The notes under the pieces: generated by a model
Told to the model about the DNA's origin: nothing
Databases searched by the model: none
Seen by the model: the letters and a program-made list of their open reading frames with translations, nothing else
Shown here: in pieces, positions 1 to 8,543 of the stretch
Layout of the letters: each line of letters starts with the position of its first letter
Numbering within the stretch: position 1 is the stretch's first letter
Translations under genes and position numbers: made by a program
Source of the DNA: Desulfohalobiaceae bacterium
GTDB lineage: Bacteria > Desulfobacterota > Desulfovibrionia > Desulfovibrionales > Desulfothermaceae
DNA: 50,640 bases
Assembly: GCA_027013815.1 (NCBI GenBank)
Contig: JALWFY010000057.1
Coordinates: forward strand, 1-50,640
Reading direction: 5' to 3'

Positions 1-25
1 ATACCAATAAATCCCGTTCCAAAAT

Positions 26-403
26 TTAAAAAAACTTGAAACTATATCGTCTTAGTCTTCCATGTAATACTAGACCTATAACAATCCCAATTACATTAAG
101 TAACACATCCTCTAAAGAGGCATATCTTCCTGGAATAATAATCTGTACAATTTCTAAAAGGATCCCAAACAACAATCCTATAAAAAGTGTATTAACTCTT
201 TTTTCTATCAATAAACTAGGTATATTAAATCTTGGACTCTTGAGTAAAATAACCCATATTGCAAACATAGGAATATGTAAAAAATTTTGTATAGTAGGAG
301 ATATTTCCATAAAAAACATATGATGGACATTTCCTTTTGGAAATATGGGAATGACTGATGAAAGTATCATAAGAAGAGAATAAACCAAAAAGAAATAATT
401 CAT
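26..403 (-). CDS. VanZ-like membrane protein
   Basis: A 125-aa protein with three or four hydrophobic segments. It has the VanZ-family pattern of a conserved H in an early helix (FLHIP), then E-x-x-Q (EIVQ) and a R-x-A-S-x-x-D-x-x-x-N-x-x-G stretch (GRYASLEDVLLNVIG). VanZ proteins were named for teicoplanin resistance, but relatives are common in exosortase and exopolysaccharide loci, which fits the neighbourhood here. The biochemical role is unknown. The start is the ATG at 403, with only a weak ribosome binding site. Family assignment is by motif reading. Confidence 0.75.
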   Translation of the reverse strand: MNYFFLVYSLLMILSSVIPIFPKGNVHHMFFMEISPTIQNFLHIPMFAIWVILLKSPRFNIPSLLIEKRVNTLFIGLLFGILLEIVQIIIPGRYASLEDVLLNVIGIVIGLVLHGRLRRYSFKFF

Positions 404-533
404 AATACTTTAGTTCCATATAAGGAATTAAGACAAAAAAATAAATCCGAGATACATAGAAGCTTATCTAACTTAACTAAAATAATTTTTTGTAAATGTC
501 CTGTTGTTTGTATACTAAACATGAATTTCAATG

Positions 534-570
534 AAAAAGCAAGTGCGAAGCATCTTCACACTTGCTTTTT
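534..570 (-). terminator. Bidirectional intrinsic terminator
   Basis: A 17-bp inverted repeat with one mismatch (534-550 pairs with 554-570) and a three-base loop. It is flanked by A-tracts on one side and T-tracts on the other, so it can terminate in either direction. It lies 41 bases past the stop of the PEP-CTERM gene on the minus strand and is the obvious end of that transcript. Confidence 0.85.
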
Positions 571-611
571 GTTATAAGTTGACTCAAATTAACTTAACTA
601 ACAATCTTTGA

Positions 612-1532
612 TTAAGATTTTACCCTTAATTTTTTTCTCCCAACGCCAACCAATCCTATCATGCCTGTCCCAAGGAGTAACATAGTGGCTGGTTCTGGAA
701 TGGGATATACTACCGCAGGGTCATTAGAGCTAAATTCAAAGAGAGCATTCCCATTTGGATCTGTGGCCCCAATAGAATAGACCTGAAAAATTTCAGAATT
801 TAACCACAATTCAACCAAAGAATTAACATAAGTCTCGTTAGGATCATCAATGGCCTTAAAATTTGTACCATCAGGAGTATTTTGTGTTCCTATAAAATTC
901 AAACCAGCATAGCTATTTCCTACAGGTGAATTTGGGCCTGGTATTACTATAGGAGCATTTGAATACCAATACCCCCCACTGCTATCACCATCACTACTTG
1001 CACCTAAGCCCAAGGACCAAAGAAGCTGTCCATTAGTAGCTGTTTGAAGTCCAACAGTCTGGTAGGCGTCATTATAATCTTTATTAGTATCTTCATATAC
1101 CCTAAAAACCTCTCCTGGATTCAAGATGCCATTAGGATCTTGTTGAGTTGGGCCAAATACTATTACATCAGTACTTCCTGCTCCATTTGGGATAGTATTA
1201 ACGACCTGGGTGGCAAAATATCCGGTAATTTCCGCAGGATGACTATTAGAGGCAGAATACCAAATTTCAGGACCAAATGCTCCAGCAGGATCAGTAGGCC
1301 CCTTGATATTTTGAAGGTTGTATACCCCCCAAAAAATATCACCTGGTGTAATTGTAGGTTGACCAGTAGCTGGGTCATAGGAATTATCGAGATTAAGAAA
1401 TACTTCAGCATTGTTGAAATACAAGCCATTATAATTCATCCCTACTAACGGCATCGCCTGGGCAGAAGCTACCCATAAAAACAACCCAAAAACAATTAAA
1501 CATGTTAATTTAAACCCTCTTTTAAATACCAT
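612..1532 (-). CDS. PEP-CTERM sorting-domain protein (exosortase substrate)
   Basis: A 306-aa secreted protein. It has an N-terminal signal peptide (MVFKRGF, then a hydrophobic run ending at ASAQA, residue 26). A classic C-terminal sorting signal follows: the motif IPEPATM, a hydrophobic helix, and the basic tail GRKKLRVKS. The middle is rich in N, G, D and P and matches no family I recognise. Known PEP-CTERM proteins are exported, cleaved and anchored or released by exosortase, here probably the XrtA at 5092-5937. The ATG has a good ribosome binding site (AGGAGA). The gene stands alone between a terminator and a sigma-54-like promoter, so it is probably monocistronic. Its natural function (matrix or cell-surface protein) is inferred only. 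Confidence 0.92.
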   Translation of the reverse strand: MVFKRGFKLTCLIVFGLFLWVASAQAMPLVGMNYNGLYFNNAEVFLNLDNSYDPATGQPTITPGDIFWGVYNLQNIKGPTDPAGAFGPEIWYSASNSHPAEITGYFATQVVNTIPNGAGSTDVIVFGPTQQDPNGILNPGEVFRVYEDTNKDYNDAYQTVGLQTATNGQLLWSLGLGASSDGDSSGGYWYSNAPIVIPGPNSPVGNSYAGLNFIGTQNTPDGTNFKAIDDPNETYVNSLVELWLNSEIFQVYSIGATDPNGNALFEFSSNDPAVVYPIPEPATMLLLGTGMIGLVGVGRKKLRVKS

Positions 1533-1670
1533 AATTTTCTCCTTTTTTTGTTAATATACTAAAACCATTTATACCTATTTAAAGTGAATCAGGGAGGATC
1601 TCTATTAAAATTTTTTATTATTAAATATTTTTTCATAATTAATCTCCCATGATAAACTTATACTAATCTA

Positions 1671-1686
1671 TGCAATAACCGTACCT
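1671..1686 (-). promoter_or_regulatory. Sigma-54-type promoter candidate for the PEP-CTERM gene
   Basis: On the minus strand the sequence AGGTACGGTTATTGCA keeps the GG-N10-GC spacing required by sigma-54, with a perfect TTGCA -12 element and a weaker -24 element. It lies about 140 bases upstream of the PEP-CTERM start codon. XrtA systems are often tied to sigma-54-dependent regulators (PrsR). No such regulator is in this window. Confidence 0.5.
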
Positions 1687-2252
1687 CAACTTAAAATCTC
1701 TAGTTCCTAATTGCTATTAGCTGGGTCTACAAGTTATCTTGATAAAAATTGCCCTTTTCCCCAAATACCTAATAAATTCTTTTTCTTTATCTTACAATAC
1801 CTGTAAATCCCTATACCTTCCCAGCAAAAGACTCATCAAAACCAAATTTAACAATGTTCGTATAAATTTTTTATGTATTTATATTTTACTGCACGCTACG
1901 ACTAAATTATTTCGTACTCTGTTAAAGGTAATGTCCATAAATTTAAAGATACAACTCATATGGAACCATATTATTAATAGCAAACGCACATTTACACCCA
2001 TCTAAAAGTCTATAAGATTTGCAATGTATGTTGATAAGAAAATCTTTAAACCAGTTTTTCCCTAAAATTCCCTAGGTACCTTCCTTACCTAATTTAAATT
2101 CTGAGTTACGCTAGGTTTAAGACTTAGTTAGTTAGAATTTAATTTTTTGAAACTTTTTTCAAAAAATTTGGAATACTAACCTTTATATACTAAAACTATA
2201 GGATCTAGTCACTAGAATAACTAAGACAGGCTCTAAAGATTTCCTTTAGCCT

Positions 2253-2276
2253 AAAAAAGATGAATTATTTTTCATC
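2253..2276 (-). terminator. Possible terminator of the XrtA operon
   Basis: On the minus strand GATGAA, a six-base loop and TTCATC are followed directly by six T. The stem is short and AT-rich. It sits about 300 bases past the last gene of the operon, so the assignment is weak, but no better terminator is visible nearer the gene. Confidence 0.4.
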
Positions 2277-2569
2277 CTATATGCATTTGTTTTCACTTTA
2301 AATAAATTATATAATATTTTCAAAATATTACGATGTGAAACCAGACACTAAACTTTATATGCATAATTTTTTCTATAACTTTTTTGAAACTAAACACAGT
2401 GAAACAATCCATAAAAATTAATCTATTAATCACTAAACATGTATAGGCCAGGATTGAACGTGAAAACCTGTACTTAGAGGAGAGTCTATTCAAAATGTTT
2501 AAACAAGCCACTTTTTAGGCAAAAAAATAAATATAAACAATATAGGAAGACATATAAAAATTTTATTAG

Positions 2570-3796
2570 TTAGGGAAATATTTCAATAAGGGATGAAAGT
2601 TGATTTTCCCATGAAAAATTTTTCATTATAAAATCACGGGCTGCCTTCCCTACCTCTTCTCTTATCTTCTCATTATTTAATAAATAGGAAAATACGTGTA
2701 AGAACTCTCTATCTTTATTTGCTATAAACACATGTTTCTTGGATTCTGCCCATATACCTTCATTTGCCATATCTGTTAATACCAAACACTTTTCCATGGC
2801 CATTGCCTCAAGGACCTTATTTTGAATACCCCTTGCTATCCATATGGGAACTGTAACTATATGAGCAGAGTCATAATAAGGTCTAACGTCCTGCACAAAT
2901 CCTGTGACATAAATACCATCCCTGCCATGTAGCTTTTTTATCTCCCTTACAGGATTTGCCCCTACAACCAAAAAACATATATTGTTGAACTTAGATTTTA
3001 GTTGCATATATACATTTTTCACAAACCAATTAACTGCATCCACATTTGGCTTGTAATCCATGGCACCCACAAAAATAATTACTTCTCTGTCCTTGATTAG
3101 CTCCTTAACCTCTTCAGGTAAATTATTTATTCTATTTTTATCCTTGGAAAAATAATCAAAATCCACTCCATTTGGTATTACATAGACATTTTGGGCCTTA
3201 TTATAGTACTTAAAAAAAATTTCCTTTTCTGTATTAGAAACAAAGATTGAAGCATCAAACTCCCTATTAATTTTTTTTTCATATTCTAACAATTTCCTAT
3301 GTTCCAATCTATAGATCAAGGATATAGGGAATGGAGATTTTTTTGAGTATTGATACCATTTATAGGAATCCAAGTCACAATAATCCATTATTAAAAGAGG
3401 TTTCTTTTTTGATGAAATCACCTTTGATCTAAATATATACTCGGCCATTACAGAACAAAAACAAAAAATCATATGTATCCTATCTTTTGAGAGCAGGACA
3501 TCTATTTTTTCCTGAAGTTTTCGACTATAAAAATAATTTACTGAGATAGGCCTTTTTTTTATTAAACTGGAAACTAGGGCAATAAATTTCTTAGAACTCG
3601 GGATATAACTAGAGTAACAAGTTTTAGAAAACCCTAATAAATCATCTATGTATCTTAAATCTTGTTTTACATCACAAAGAGTAGCTATATGTAAGTTGTG
3701 TGTTTTTGACAAAAACTTTACTTCATTAAATGACCTTATCTTATCACCCTTATTAGGTGGATAGGGTATCCTGTGAGATAAATACAGGATGTTCAT
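2570..3796 (-). CDS. XrtA-locus glycosyltransferase (TIGR03087-like, GT4 fold)
   Basis: A 408-aa two-domain (GT-B) glycosyltransferase. The N-terminal half begins MNILYLSHRIPYPPNKGDK. This opening and the asparagine/glycine turn PNGVDFDYF (about residue 210) are hallmarks of the TIGR03087 family, sugar transferases found with PEP-CTERM/exosortase systems. The C-terminal donor domain contains FVGAMDYKPN, then a glycine-rich region and the acidic EAMAMEKC segment. It probably adds a sugar to the lipid-linked repeat unit of the exopolysaccharide at the cytoplasmic face. It is the last gene of the operon. The start ATG lies one base after the stop of the PilZ gene, so translation is probably coupled. 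Donor and acceptor are unknown. Confidence 0.88.
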   Translation of the reverse strand: MNILYLSHRIPYPPNKGDKIRSFNEVKFLSKTHNLHIATLCDVKQDLRYIDDLLGFSKTCYSSYIPSSKKFIALVSSLIKKRPISVNYFYSRKLQEKIDVLLSKDRIHMIFCFCSVMAEYIFRSKVISSKKKPLLIMDYCDLDSYKWYQYSKKSPFPISLIYRLEHRKLLEYEKKINREFDASIFVSNTEKEIFFKYYNKAQNVYVIPNGVDFDYFSKDKNRINNLPEEVKELIKDREVIIFVGAMDYKPNVDAVNWFVKNVYMQLKSKFNNICFLVVGANPVREIKKLHGRDGIYVTGFVQDVRPYYDSAHIVTVPIWIARGIQNKVLEAMAMEKCLVLTDMANEGIWAESKKHVFIANKDREFLHVFSYLLNNEKIREEVGKAARDFIMKNFSWENQLSSLIEIFP

Positions 3797-3797
3797 A

Positions 3798-4199
3798 CTA
3801 TCTTGCTATCTTGTCTATCAATTCTTTTACTTTACTTAAATGACCATTTTGAGAAGGAATAAACATTAGTCCACATTTTTTCACATTAAGGAGTGTCAAT
3901 ACCTCATATGAGATAGGCCTCGTATAAACTACTCTACATTTTAAATCTTGAATCCAGAATCTATCTTCAGGATTCAATAATTCAGTGTCATATAACCTTC
4001 CATTCTCTGTAATATCCCTATCGTGGAAGTCTGTTACATACTTAAAACTAAGCCCTCCCTCACTTATATCTATTACCTCTCCTACTATTAATTCACCATG
4101 GTATTTAAAAGAAGAAAAAATCCTTTTTTTAGCCATATACCTAGGATATGCCCTTCTCTCTATAATACCCTGTCTTTCCAATAGTTCTGCAGATAACAT
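3798..4199 (-). CDS. PilZ-domain protein
   Basis: A 133-aa single-domain protein. It has the PilZ cyclic-di-GMP-binding signatures: an RxxxR-type motif (ERRAYPRY, residues 14-21) and the D-x-S-x-x-G motif (DISEGGLSF, about residues 43-51). Its position inside the exopolysaccharide operon suggests c-di-GMP control of polymer synthesis or export after translation; that role is inferred. The start ATG is preceded by a purine-rich GGGGAAGGG site. It overlaps nothing, lying 21 bases from the upstream deacetylase stop and one base from the downstream glycosyltransferase. Confidence 0.85.
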   Translation of the reverse strand: MLSAELLERQGIIERRAYPRYMAKKRIFSSFKYHGELIVGEVIDISEGGLSFKYVTDFHDRDITENGRLYDTELLNPEDRFWIQDLKCRVVYTRPISYEVLTLLNVKKCGLMFIPSQNGHLSKVKELIDKIAR

Positions 4200-4220
4200 A
4201 AGCCCTTCCCCCTCTGTAAT

Positions 4221-5084
4221 TCAAACACTCTGACTTTTAAGAAAATCTATACATGAGATAAAATCTACATCTTTTCTATCTGAAAAATATTGGCATACAT
4301 TCTTTAACCTGGGAAATGTCCTACTTAGATTGAGATAATGCCTTACCCTATGATTAAGACTTATAGACCTTATCCTTGGTTGACCTGGATCAATCTCCCA
4401 TGGATGCATATAAAATAGATACCACCTATTTTGCTTTAAGATATATTCAATACCTTTTATAAAAAAATAAACAGGCAGAAGCCTAAAATAGGCCCCTCCA
4501 CCCAAGGGCAACACAATTCTTTTTATATGCAAATTAAAGATTGGAATTTCATATAATCCTGCCTCTAGCTCCAACACCCCATTTATGTCTCTTTTTGCCC
4601 TAACATCTAAATTCCCATACCTTGGATTTAGTTTAAATGTATTATAGCTTGAATCATATGTATATCCCTCTTTTGCAAGTTGTTCCACTAATGTTCTATT
4701 TATTGAGAAATTAGGGGCCCTGAATCCAAAAATCTTATCCCCAATAGTATCTTCTAACAACCTCTTACTATCTTTTATCTCTTTCACAATTTGTTTATAA
4801 TCAAGATCACTACACATATTGTGCCAATAGCCATGGGAAGCTATTTCATGCCCCATTGAATGAATTCTTCTTATTAACTGTGGTACCTTATTGGCCACCC
4901 ACCCAAGCACAAAAAAAGTTGCTCTTATGTCAAAGGATTCAAATAATTCCAAGAGGCGTGAGACATTTTTTTCTAATCTAAACTCAAAATTATCCCATTT
5001 ATCCTGTGGACATGCAACCCTTAAGTTCTCTACCTGAAACCAATCCTCAACGTCAACTGTAAATAAAAAAAATTTTCTGTGCAT
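4221..5084 (-). CDS. XrtA-associated polysaccharide deacetylase (DUF3473)
   Basis: About 287 aa, with a NodB-type deacetylase fold. The catalytic/metal motif TVDVEDWF is near the N-terminus, the metal histidines are in SHGYWHN, and FRAPNFS supplies the conserved Arg-Ala-Pro strand. The C-terminal part (FYMHPWEIDPGQPR) is typical of the deacetylases in PEP-CTERM loci (TIGR03006/DUF3473). It probably removes N-acetyl groups from the exopolysaccharide. The frame is open back to a TTG at 5105 inside the exosortase gene. I chose the ATG at 5084 because a GAGGG site lies upstream of it and the homologous region starts there. Confidence 0.88.
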   Translation of the reverse strand: MHRKFFLFTVDVEDWFQVENLRVACPQDKWDNFEFRLEKNVSRLLELFESFDIRATFFVLGWVANKVPQLIRRIHSMGHEIASHGYWHNMCSDLDYKQIVKEIKDSKRLLEDTIGDKIFGFRAPNFSINRTLVEQLAKEGYTYDSSYNTFKLNPRYGNLDVRAKRDINGVLELEAGLYEIPIFNLHIKRIVLPLGGGAYFRLLPVYFFIKGIEYILKQNRWYLFYMHPWEIDPGQPRIRSISLNHRVRHYLNLSRTFPRLKNVCQYFSDRKDVDFISCIDFLKSQSV

Positions 5085-5091
5085 ATAAATA

Positions 5092-5937
5092 TCACGCCCT
5101 CTCAAGTAAACGCTGAATCAAAAGCAAGAGCAAAAATCCTGCAATAAACACCAGCCAACCAGAGAACTCATGGATAAAACCCTCTGCCATTTGTTTGCCA
5201 AAATTTTCAGATAATATGCCAGTAATGGTGAGCCTTATAACGTTTCCCACAACAGCTATAGGTATAGCACAAAAAAACAAAACAATCTTTCTCCCTCTTG
5301 TTAAATTTGAGATATATGCCAGGGCAGCACTCAAGGCCATTAAGGTAATTAGGGAGCGAAGGCCTGAACACGCCTCAACTACTTGAAGGGTAATATTGGG
5401 AAGGGTTATTACATTTCCTTCTCTCAAAACAACAAGCCCAAGCATCTTCATAATATGAGTGGAAATACTAGATGCAAATAGGGATAAGGGCAAAGATAAT
5501 TTATTCCATATTATGGCAGGAAGAGGTATCATAAATATAAGATAACATATGGGAAATAGGACTATTCTACTAACTTCAACACCAAATAGGAATAATACAC
5601 TCCCAAATATCACTATTAACATGGATATCCCTTGGACTAGATCCAAAGAAGCTATCCATGATAGAATAAAAAGACCTAGGCCCATTATGGTAACTAAAAG
5701 GCCCATGTTTGATGGGGTTGGAGAAATATTTTTTAACTGCTCTTTTTTAGTATAGATCAAATACAAAGAGATAAAGGGAATAAAAAAACCATGGGAATAG
5801 TTTTGATCTACTTCCCAACTCTCAATTAATTTTAAAATAACCGGATAATATAAAAACAAAAAAATAAAAACCAGCCCAACTAAGGCTAGATTTTTAAGGG
5901 TTAGATAAGATAAAACATCCTTTGATCTAAAATCCAT
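5092..5937 (-). CDS. xrtA: Exosortase A
   Basis: A 281-aa polytopic inner-membrane protein with about eight hydrophobic segments. The three catalytic residues of exosortases are visible: Cys190 in EACSGLRS, Arg235 in GNVIRL, and His256 in IHEFSGW. By analogy to sortases and archaeosortases it cleaves PEP-CTERM proteins near the PEP motif and transfers them to another carrier. The 306-aa protein at 612-1532 is its only intact substrate in the window. The gene has an AGGA ribosome site close to the ATG and lies 12 bases after epsI. EpsI is encoded separately here, not fused. Confidence 0.95.
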   Translation of the reverse strand: MDFRSKDVLSYLTLKNLALVGLVFIFLFLYYPVILKLIESWEVDQNYSHGFFIPFISLYLIYTKKEQLKNISPTPSNMGLLVTIMGLGLFILSWIASLDLVQGISMLIVIFGSVLFLFGVEVSRIVLFPICYLIFMIPLPAIIWNKLSLPLSLFASSISTHIMKMLGLVVLREGNVITLPNITLQVVEACSGLRSLITLMALSAALAYISNLTRGRKIVLFFCAIPIAVVGNVIRLTITGILSENFGKQMAEGFIHEFSGWLVFIAGFLLLLLIQRLLERA

Positions 5938-5949
5938 GTGGTCCTGTAA

Positions 5950-6588
5950 TCAAGAGGGTAAAATATTATACAAAATCCCTATTACCTTTGCACAAAATCC
6001 CTGTATATCTTTTTGTGTTATATTATCAGATAGTCCTATTATCCTCACAAAGGCACCATCTGTCCTTCTTTTAAAAATAGAGTCTATTACCCTATATATC
6101 CTCTCTTTATACTCTGAATCAATAACCCTTCCCCTGCACTGATACCAATATATGGCATTCAAGGTCTTAGGTCCATTTTTTACTACAAGCTTATTTACAT
6201 CCACATACCTTCCATTTGATAGTTTTATTGGCAAAGATACTATATTGTATATATCCCACCCTGATCCAGGCATACAATTTAGCGGTGAATGATATGTCTT
6301 TATTCTATCCACATAAGAAAAATAGCTAATATACACATCAAGCAGTTTTCCGTCTCTTGATTTATATTTTCTCCATACATAATCATCTACGCCAAGTATT
6401 TTTATCACTTTGGGATCCATATCTTCATTATATACATCTTCCCATGTCCCTATCTTTTTAGGAAAGCTCTGCTCAAGGGGTTTATCTAAAGGAACAGCCT
6501 TCACTCTGCTAAAAAAATTAATAGCACCTAAACACAATAAAAATACAATGCTAAGGATAATGACCCTATAAAAAAAACTTTTATCCAT
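5950..6588 (-). CDS. epsI: EpsI family protein (DUF3485)
   Basis: A 212-aa protein with one N-terminal membrane anchor (residues about 7-26) and a periplasmic domain. It carries the EpsI-family pattern: a PLxxFPxxIGxW-like segment (SFPKKIGTWEDV) followed by SPLNCMPGSGW. EpsI is found beside, or fused to, exosortases and was first linked to methanolan synthesis in Methylobacillus. It probably assists exosortase or polymer processing outside the inner membrane. The ATG has an AGGA site one base away from ideal spacing. It lies three bases from the upstream barrel gene stop, so translation is coupled. Confidence 0.88.
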   Translation of the reverse strand: MDKSFFYRVIILSIVFLLCLGAINFFSRVKAVPLDKPLEQSFPKKIGTWEDVYNEDMDPKVIKILGVDDYVWRKYKSRDGKLLDVYISYFSYVDRIKTYHSPLNCMPGSGWDIYNIVSLPIKLSNGRYVDVNKLVVKNGPKTLNAIYWYQCRGRVIDSEYKERIYRVIDSIFKRRTDGAFVRIIGLSDNITQKDIQGFCAKVIGILYNILPS

Positions 6589-6591
6589 GTC

Positions 6592-7902
6592 CTATTTAAC
6601 CAACTTAGTTGTATTGTATAGAATAATAGAGAAAAATACCCTATGGTCTTTATAGTCATTTACATCTATATTAGAATCAAGCCATCTATAATCATATGAT
6701 ATAGAGATGTTCATCCATTTTGTGACCTTATATGTCAGTGCTTCATTGAAGGTTATTATATTGTCCTTTCTATCTGGATCTACATCTGTATACTTATTAT
6801 ACCTATAATCTACATAGGATGAATTGGATAAATGCCTGGTAAAATCATATATAAATGACAATCTCCCACCATGATATATGGTAAAACCAAGATTTTCTGA
6901 ACCAAAATAGGTCTCATCATACCCGCTTGTATATGTAAAACTTATGCTACCCTTTTTTATCCTCCACTTTTTATTAAAATCCACATCTAAATTAATCCCT
7001 GTTTCATCCCTACCCCTTTCTTTGTCCTGTTTATAAAAACCTGTGTTAATAGAAATACTCATATCTTTGGAAAATCTATATGCCATACCAAATGATGGTG
7101 CGTATATTTGATAGTCCTCTGTATCTCCAGAATAGTCCATATATGTGTGAGAATATGCTATATTTACATTAAAATGTTTTGTAATATCCTTGGTAAGTCT
7201 TAAATCCCCTTTAAGTTCATCAAAATCATCAGATCCCCCATAAAAATCTCCTTTGATATAGGAGGTATCAAGACTGAGTATCATGTGTGGCCCTATTTCT
7301 ATACTTATCCCTGCAACAGGATTATAACGAGTGGCCTCTTGTATATCTTTATCCTCTTCCCAATTTCTGTAGTGATTATATCCAATATACAGAGAATCTC
7401 TTTTACCAAATTGATAATTTAATCTCATCCCTCCAGAATAATCAGAATGGTAGGCCCTCTTTTTCCTAATGGTATATTCACTGGGGGTATAGACAGTTGA
7501 GGAGGTGGTAGGTCCAGTCACACTATATAGATCCTGGGTCATAGTAAATAAATTGTGCATATTAAAAGTCAAGTTTCTGTAAATCTTATACATATAATCC
7601 AAGCTAACATCATGAGCAACATAATTATATTCTTTATGATCAGTATAAGTATATATGGAAGGGGAATATTTTAAATTAGCCTCCCAATACTTTGATGTAA
7701 GATCAAGCCCAACAGATGGAGTTATTATATTTACCCAATCTGACTGCTCATTATCACGGGTCAAATTCAAATTGCTGTCATAAGATTCACTTAACTTCAG
7801 TGAATATACTAAATCTACATTGACCTGGGCATAGGACTTGACACAAAATATAAGGCCAATAAACAGAACAATCAACCACTGTAGTATGGTCCTTTTTACC
7901 AT
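6592..7902 (-). CDS. Outer-membrane beta-barrel protein of the XrtA locus
   Basis: About 436 aa. A signal peptide ends near KSYAQ, followed by many alternating amphipathic strands rich in Y, S, D and N, and a C-terminal aromatic-ending strand (FFSIILYN). This fits an outer-membrane barrel of the PEP-CTERM-associated type (TIGR03016 or BBP2-like). It may help the exopolysaccharide cross or stay on the outer membrane. The start was moved from an upstream ATG (7917) to the ATG at 7902, because GGGAG lies eight bases before the latter. The exact family name is less sure than the barrel nature. Confidence 0.75.
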   Translation of the reverse strand: MVKRTILQWLIVLFIGLIFCVKSYAQVNVDLVYSLKLSESYDSNLNLTRDNEQSDWVNIITPSVGLDLTSKYWEANLKYSPSIYTYTDHKEYNYVAHDVSLDYMYKIYRNLTFNMHNLFTMTQDLYSVTGPTTSSTVYTPSEYTIRKKRAYHSDYSGGMRLNYQFGKRDSLYIGYNHYRNWEEDKDIQEATRYNPVAGISIEIGPHMILSLDTSYIKGDFYGGSDDFDELKGDLRLTKDITKHFNVNIAYSHTYMDYSGDTEDYQIYAPSFGMAYRFSKDMSISINTGFYKQDKERGRDETGINLDVDFNKKWRIKKGSISFTYTSGYDETYFGSENLGFTIYHGGRLSFIYDFTRHLSNSSYVDYRYNKYTDVDPDRKDNIITFNEALTYKVTKWMNISISYDYRWLDSNIDVNDYKDHRVFFSIILYNTTKLVK

Positions 7903-7923
7903 ATTATAAACTCCCATGTTATC

Positions 7924-8496
7924 TTATTTAACAATCACTGTATCGTCTCTTTGTATAAAATAATTCTCTTCTGGATGTTTACCATTTATAATGTCCTTAT
8001 AGCTGATTTTATACCTAATCTCTTTTCCATTTCTATATCTAAGCAAGATAATATTGTCTTTATTTGCCCATTCTGTAAATCCACCTGCAAGTGCAATTGC
8101 CTGTAATATTGTAAGGTCTTTGGTGAGGTCATATTCTCCAACTTTATTTACCTCTCCTACCATATAGAACTTACTGTTTTCTGTATCTACAATAACAGTT
8201 ACAAATGGGCTCGTTATAAACTCTTTCAGCTTTTTTTCTATAACCTTTTTTAATTGTATAGGGGTGAGCCCTTCGGCCTTTATGTCGTCCAACAAAGGAA
8301 GGGATATCCTGCCATCTGTCCTTACCTTAACAACCCTAGTGAGGTCCTTTTCTTTCCACACATTGATTTCTAACACATCACCTTTACCTATTCTATAATA
8401 ACCACCATTACTAGAAGCATCTCCTGCATATACAGAGGTTATGCCCAATAAAACAAAAAATAGAGATATAATAAAAAATCTTGTTACCTTAACCAT
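7924..8496 (-). CDS. Polysaccharide export protein (Wza/EpsA type, TIGR03027-like)
   Basis: About 190 aa. It has a signal peptide (MVKVTRFFIISLFF to VYAG), then a Poly_export domain starting YRIGKGDVLEINVWKE, and a SLBB-like domain (FYMVGEVNKVGEYDL, then ILQAIALAGGFTEWANKD). These proteins form or gate the outer-membrane channel for exopolysaccharide. No lipobox cysteine is seen, unlike E. coli Wza, which fits the short XrtA-type subfamily. The start was set at the ATG 8496 because a perfect GGAGG site lies five bases before it. A TTG at 8523 extends the frame but has no such site. Confidence 0.9.
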   Translation of the reverse strand: MVKVTRFFIISLFFVLLGITSVYAGDASSNGGYYRIGKGDVLEINVWKEKDLTRVVKVRTDGRISLPLLDDIKAEGLTPIQLKKVIEKKLKEFITSPFVTVIVDTENSKFYMVGEVNKVGEYDLTKDLTILQAIALAGGFTEWANKDNIILLRYRNGKEIRYKISYKDIINGKHPEENYFIQRDDTVIVK

Positions 8497-8543
8497 AAAA
8501 CCCTCCAATATAGATTTCTTCAATTATTTGATATTACGGGCAA

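Larger units (their letters stand above)
1533..2569. other. 1.04-kb AT-rich intergenic region
   Basis: Separates the PEP-CTERM gene from the 3' end of the XrtA operon. Apart from the sigma-54-like site (1671-1686) and a possible terminator (2253-2276) I see nothing I can support. Short open frames exist on both strands (for example 1739-2005 plus and 2320-2511 minus). They lack ribosome binding sites and have the composition of random AT-rich sequence. Confidence 0.6.

Noticed and set aside
1739-2005. 88-codon open frame on the plus strand
   Set aside because: No ribosome site, low-complexity composition and no family resemblance.
2148-2180. Long A/T hairpin (AATTTTTTGAAA with TTTCAAAAAATT)
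   Set aside because: Almost pure A/T, with no clear gene to serve. Too easily formed by chance here.
2445-2520. tRNA-like text on the minus strand (a T-loop-like GTTCAATCC and downstream stem hints)
   Set aside because: The acceptor ends do not pair, the T-arm spacing is wrong and no anticodon arm forms. Probably chance in AT-rich sequence, or a very decayed remnant.
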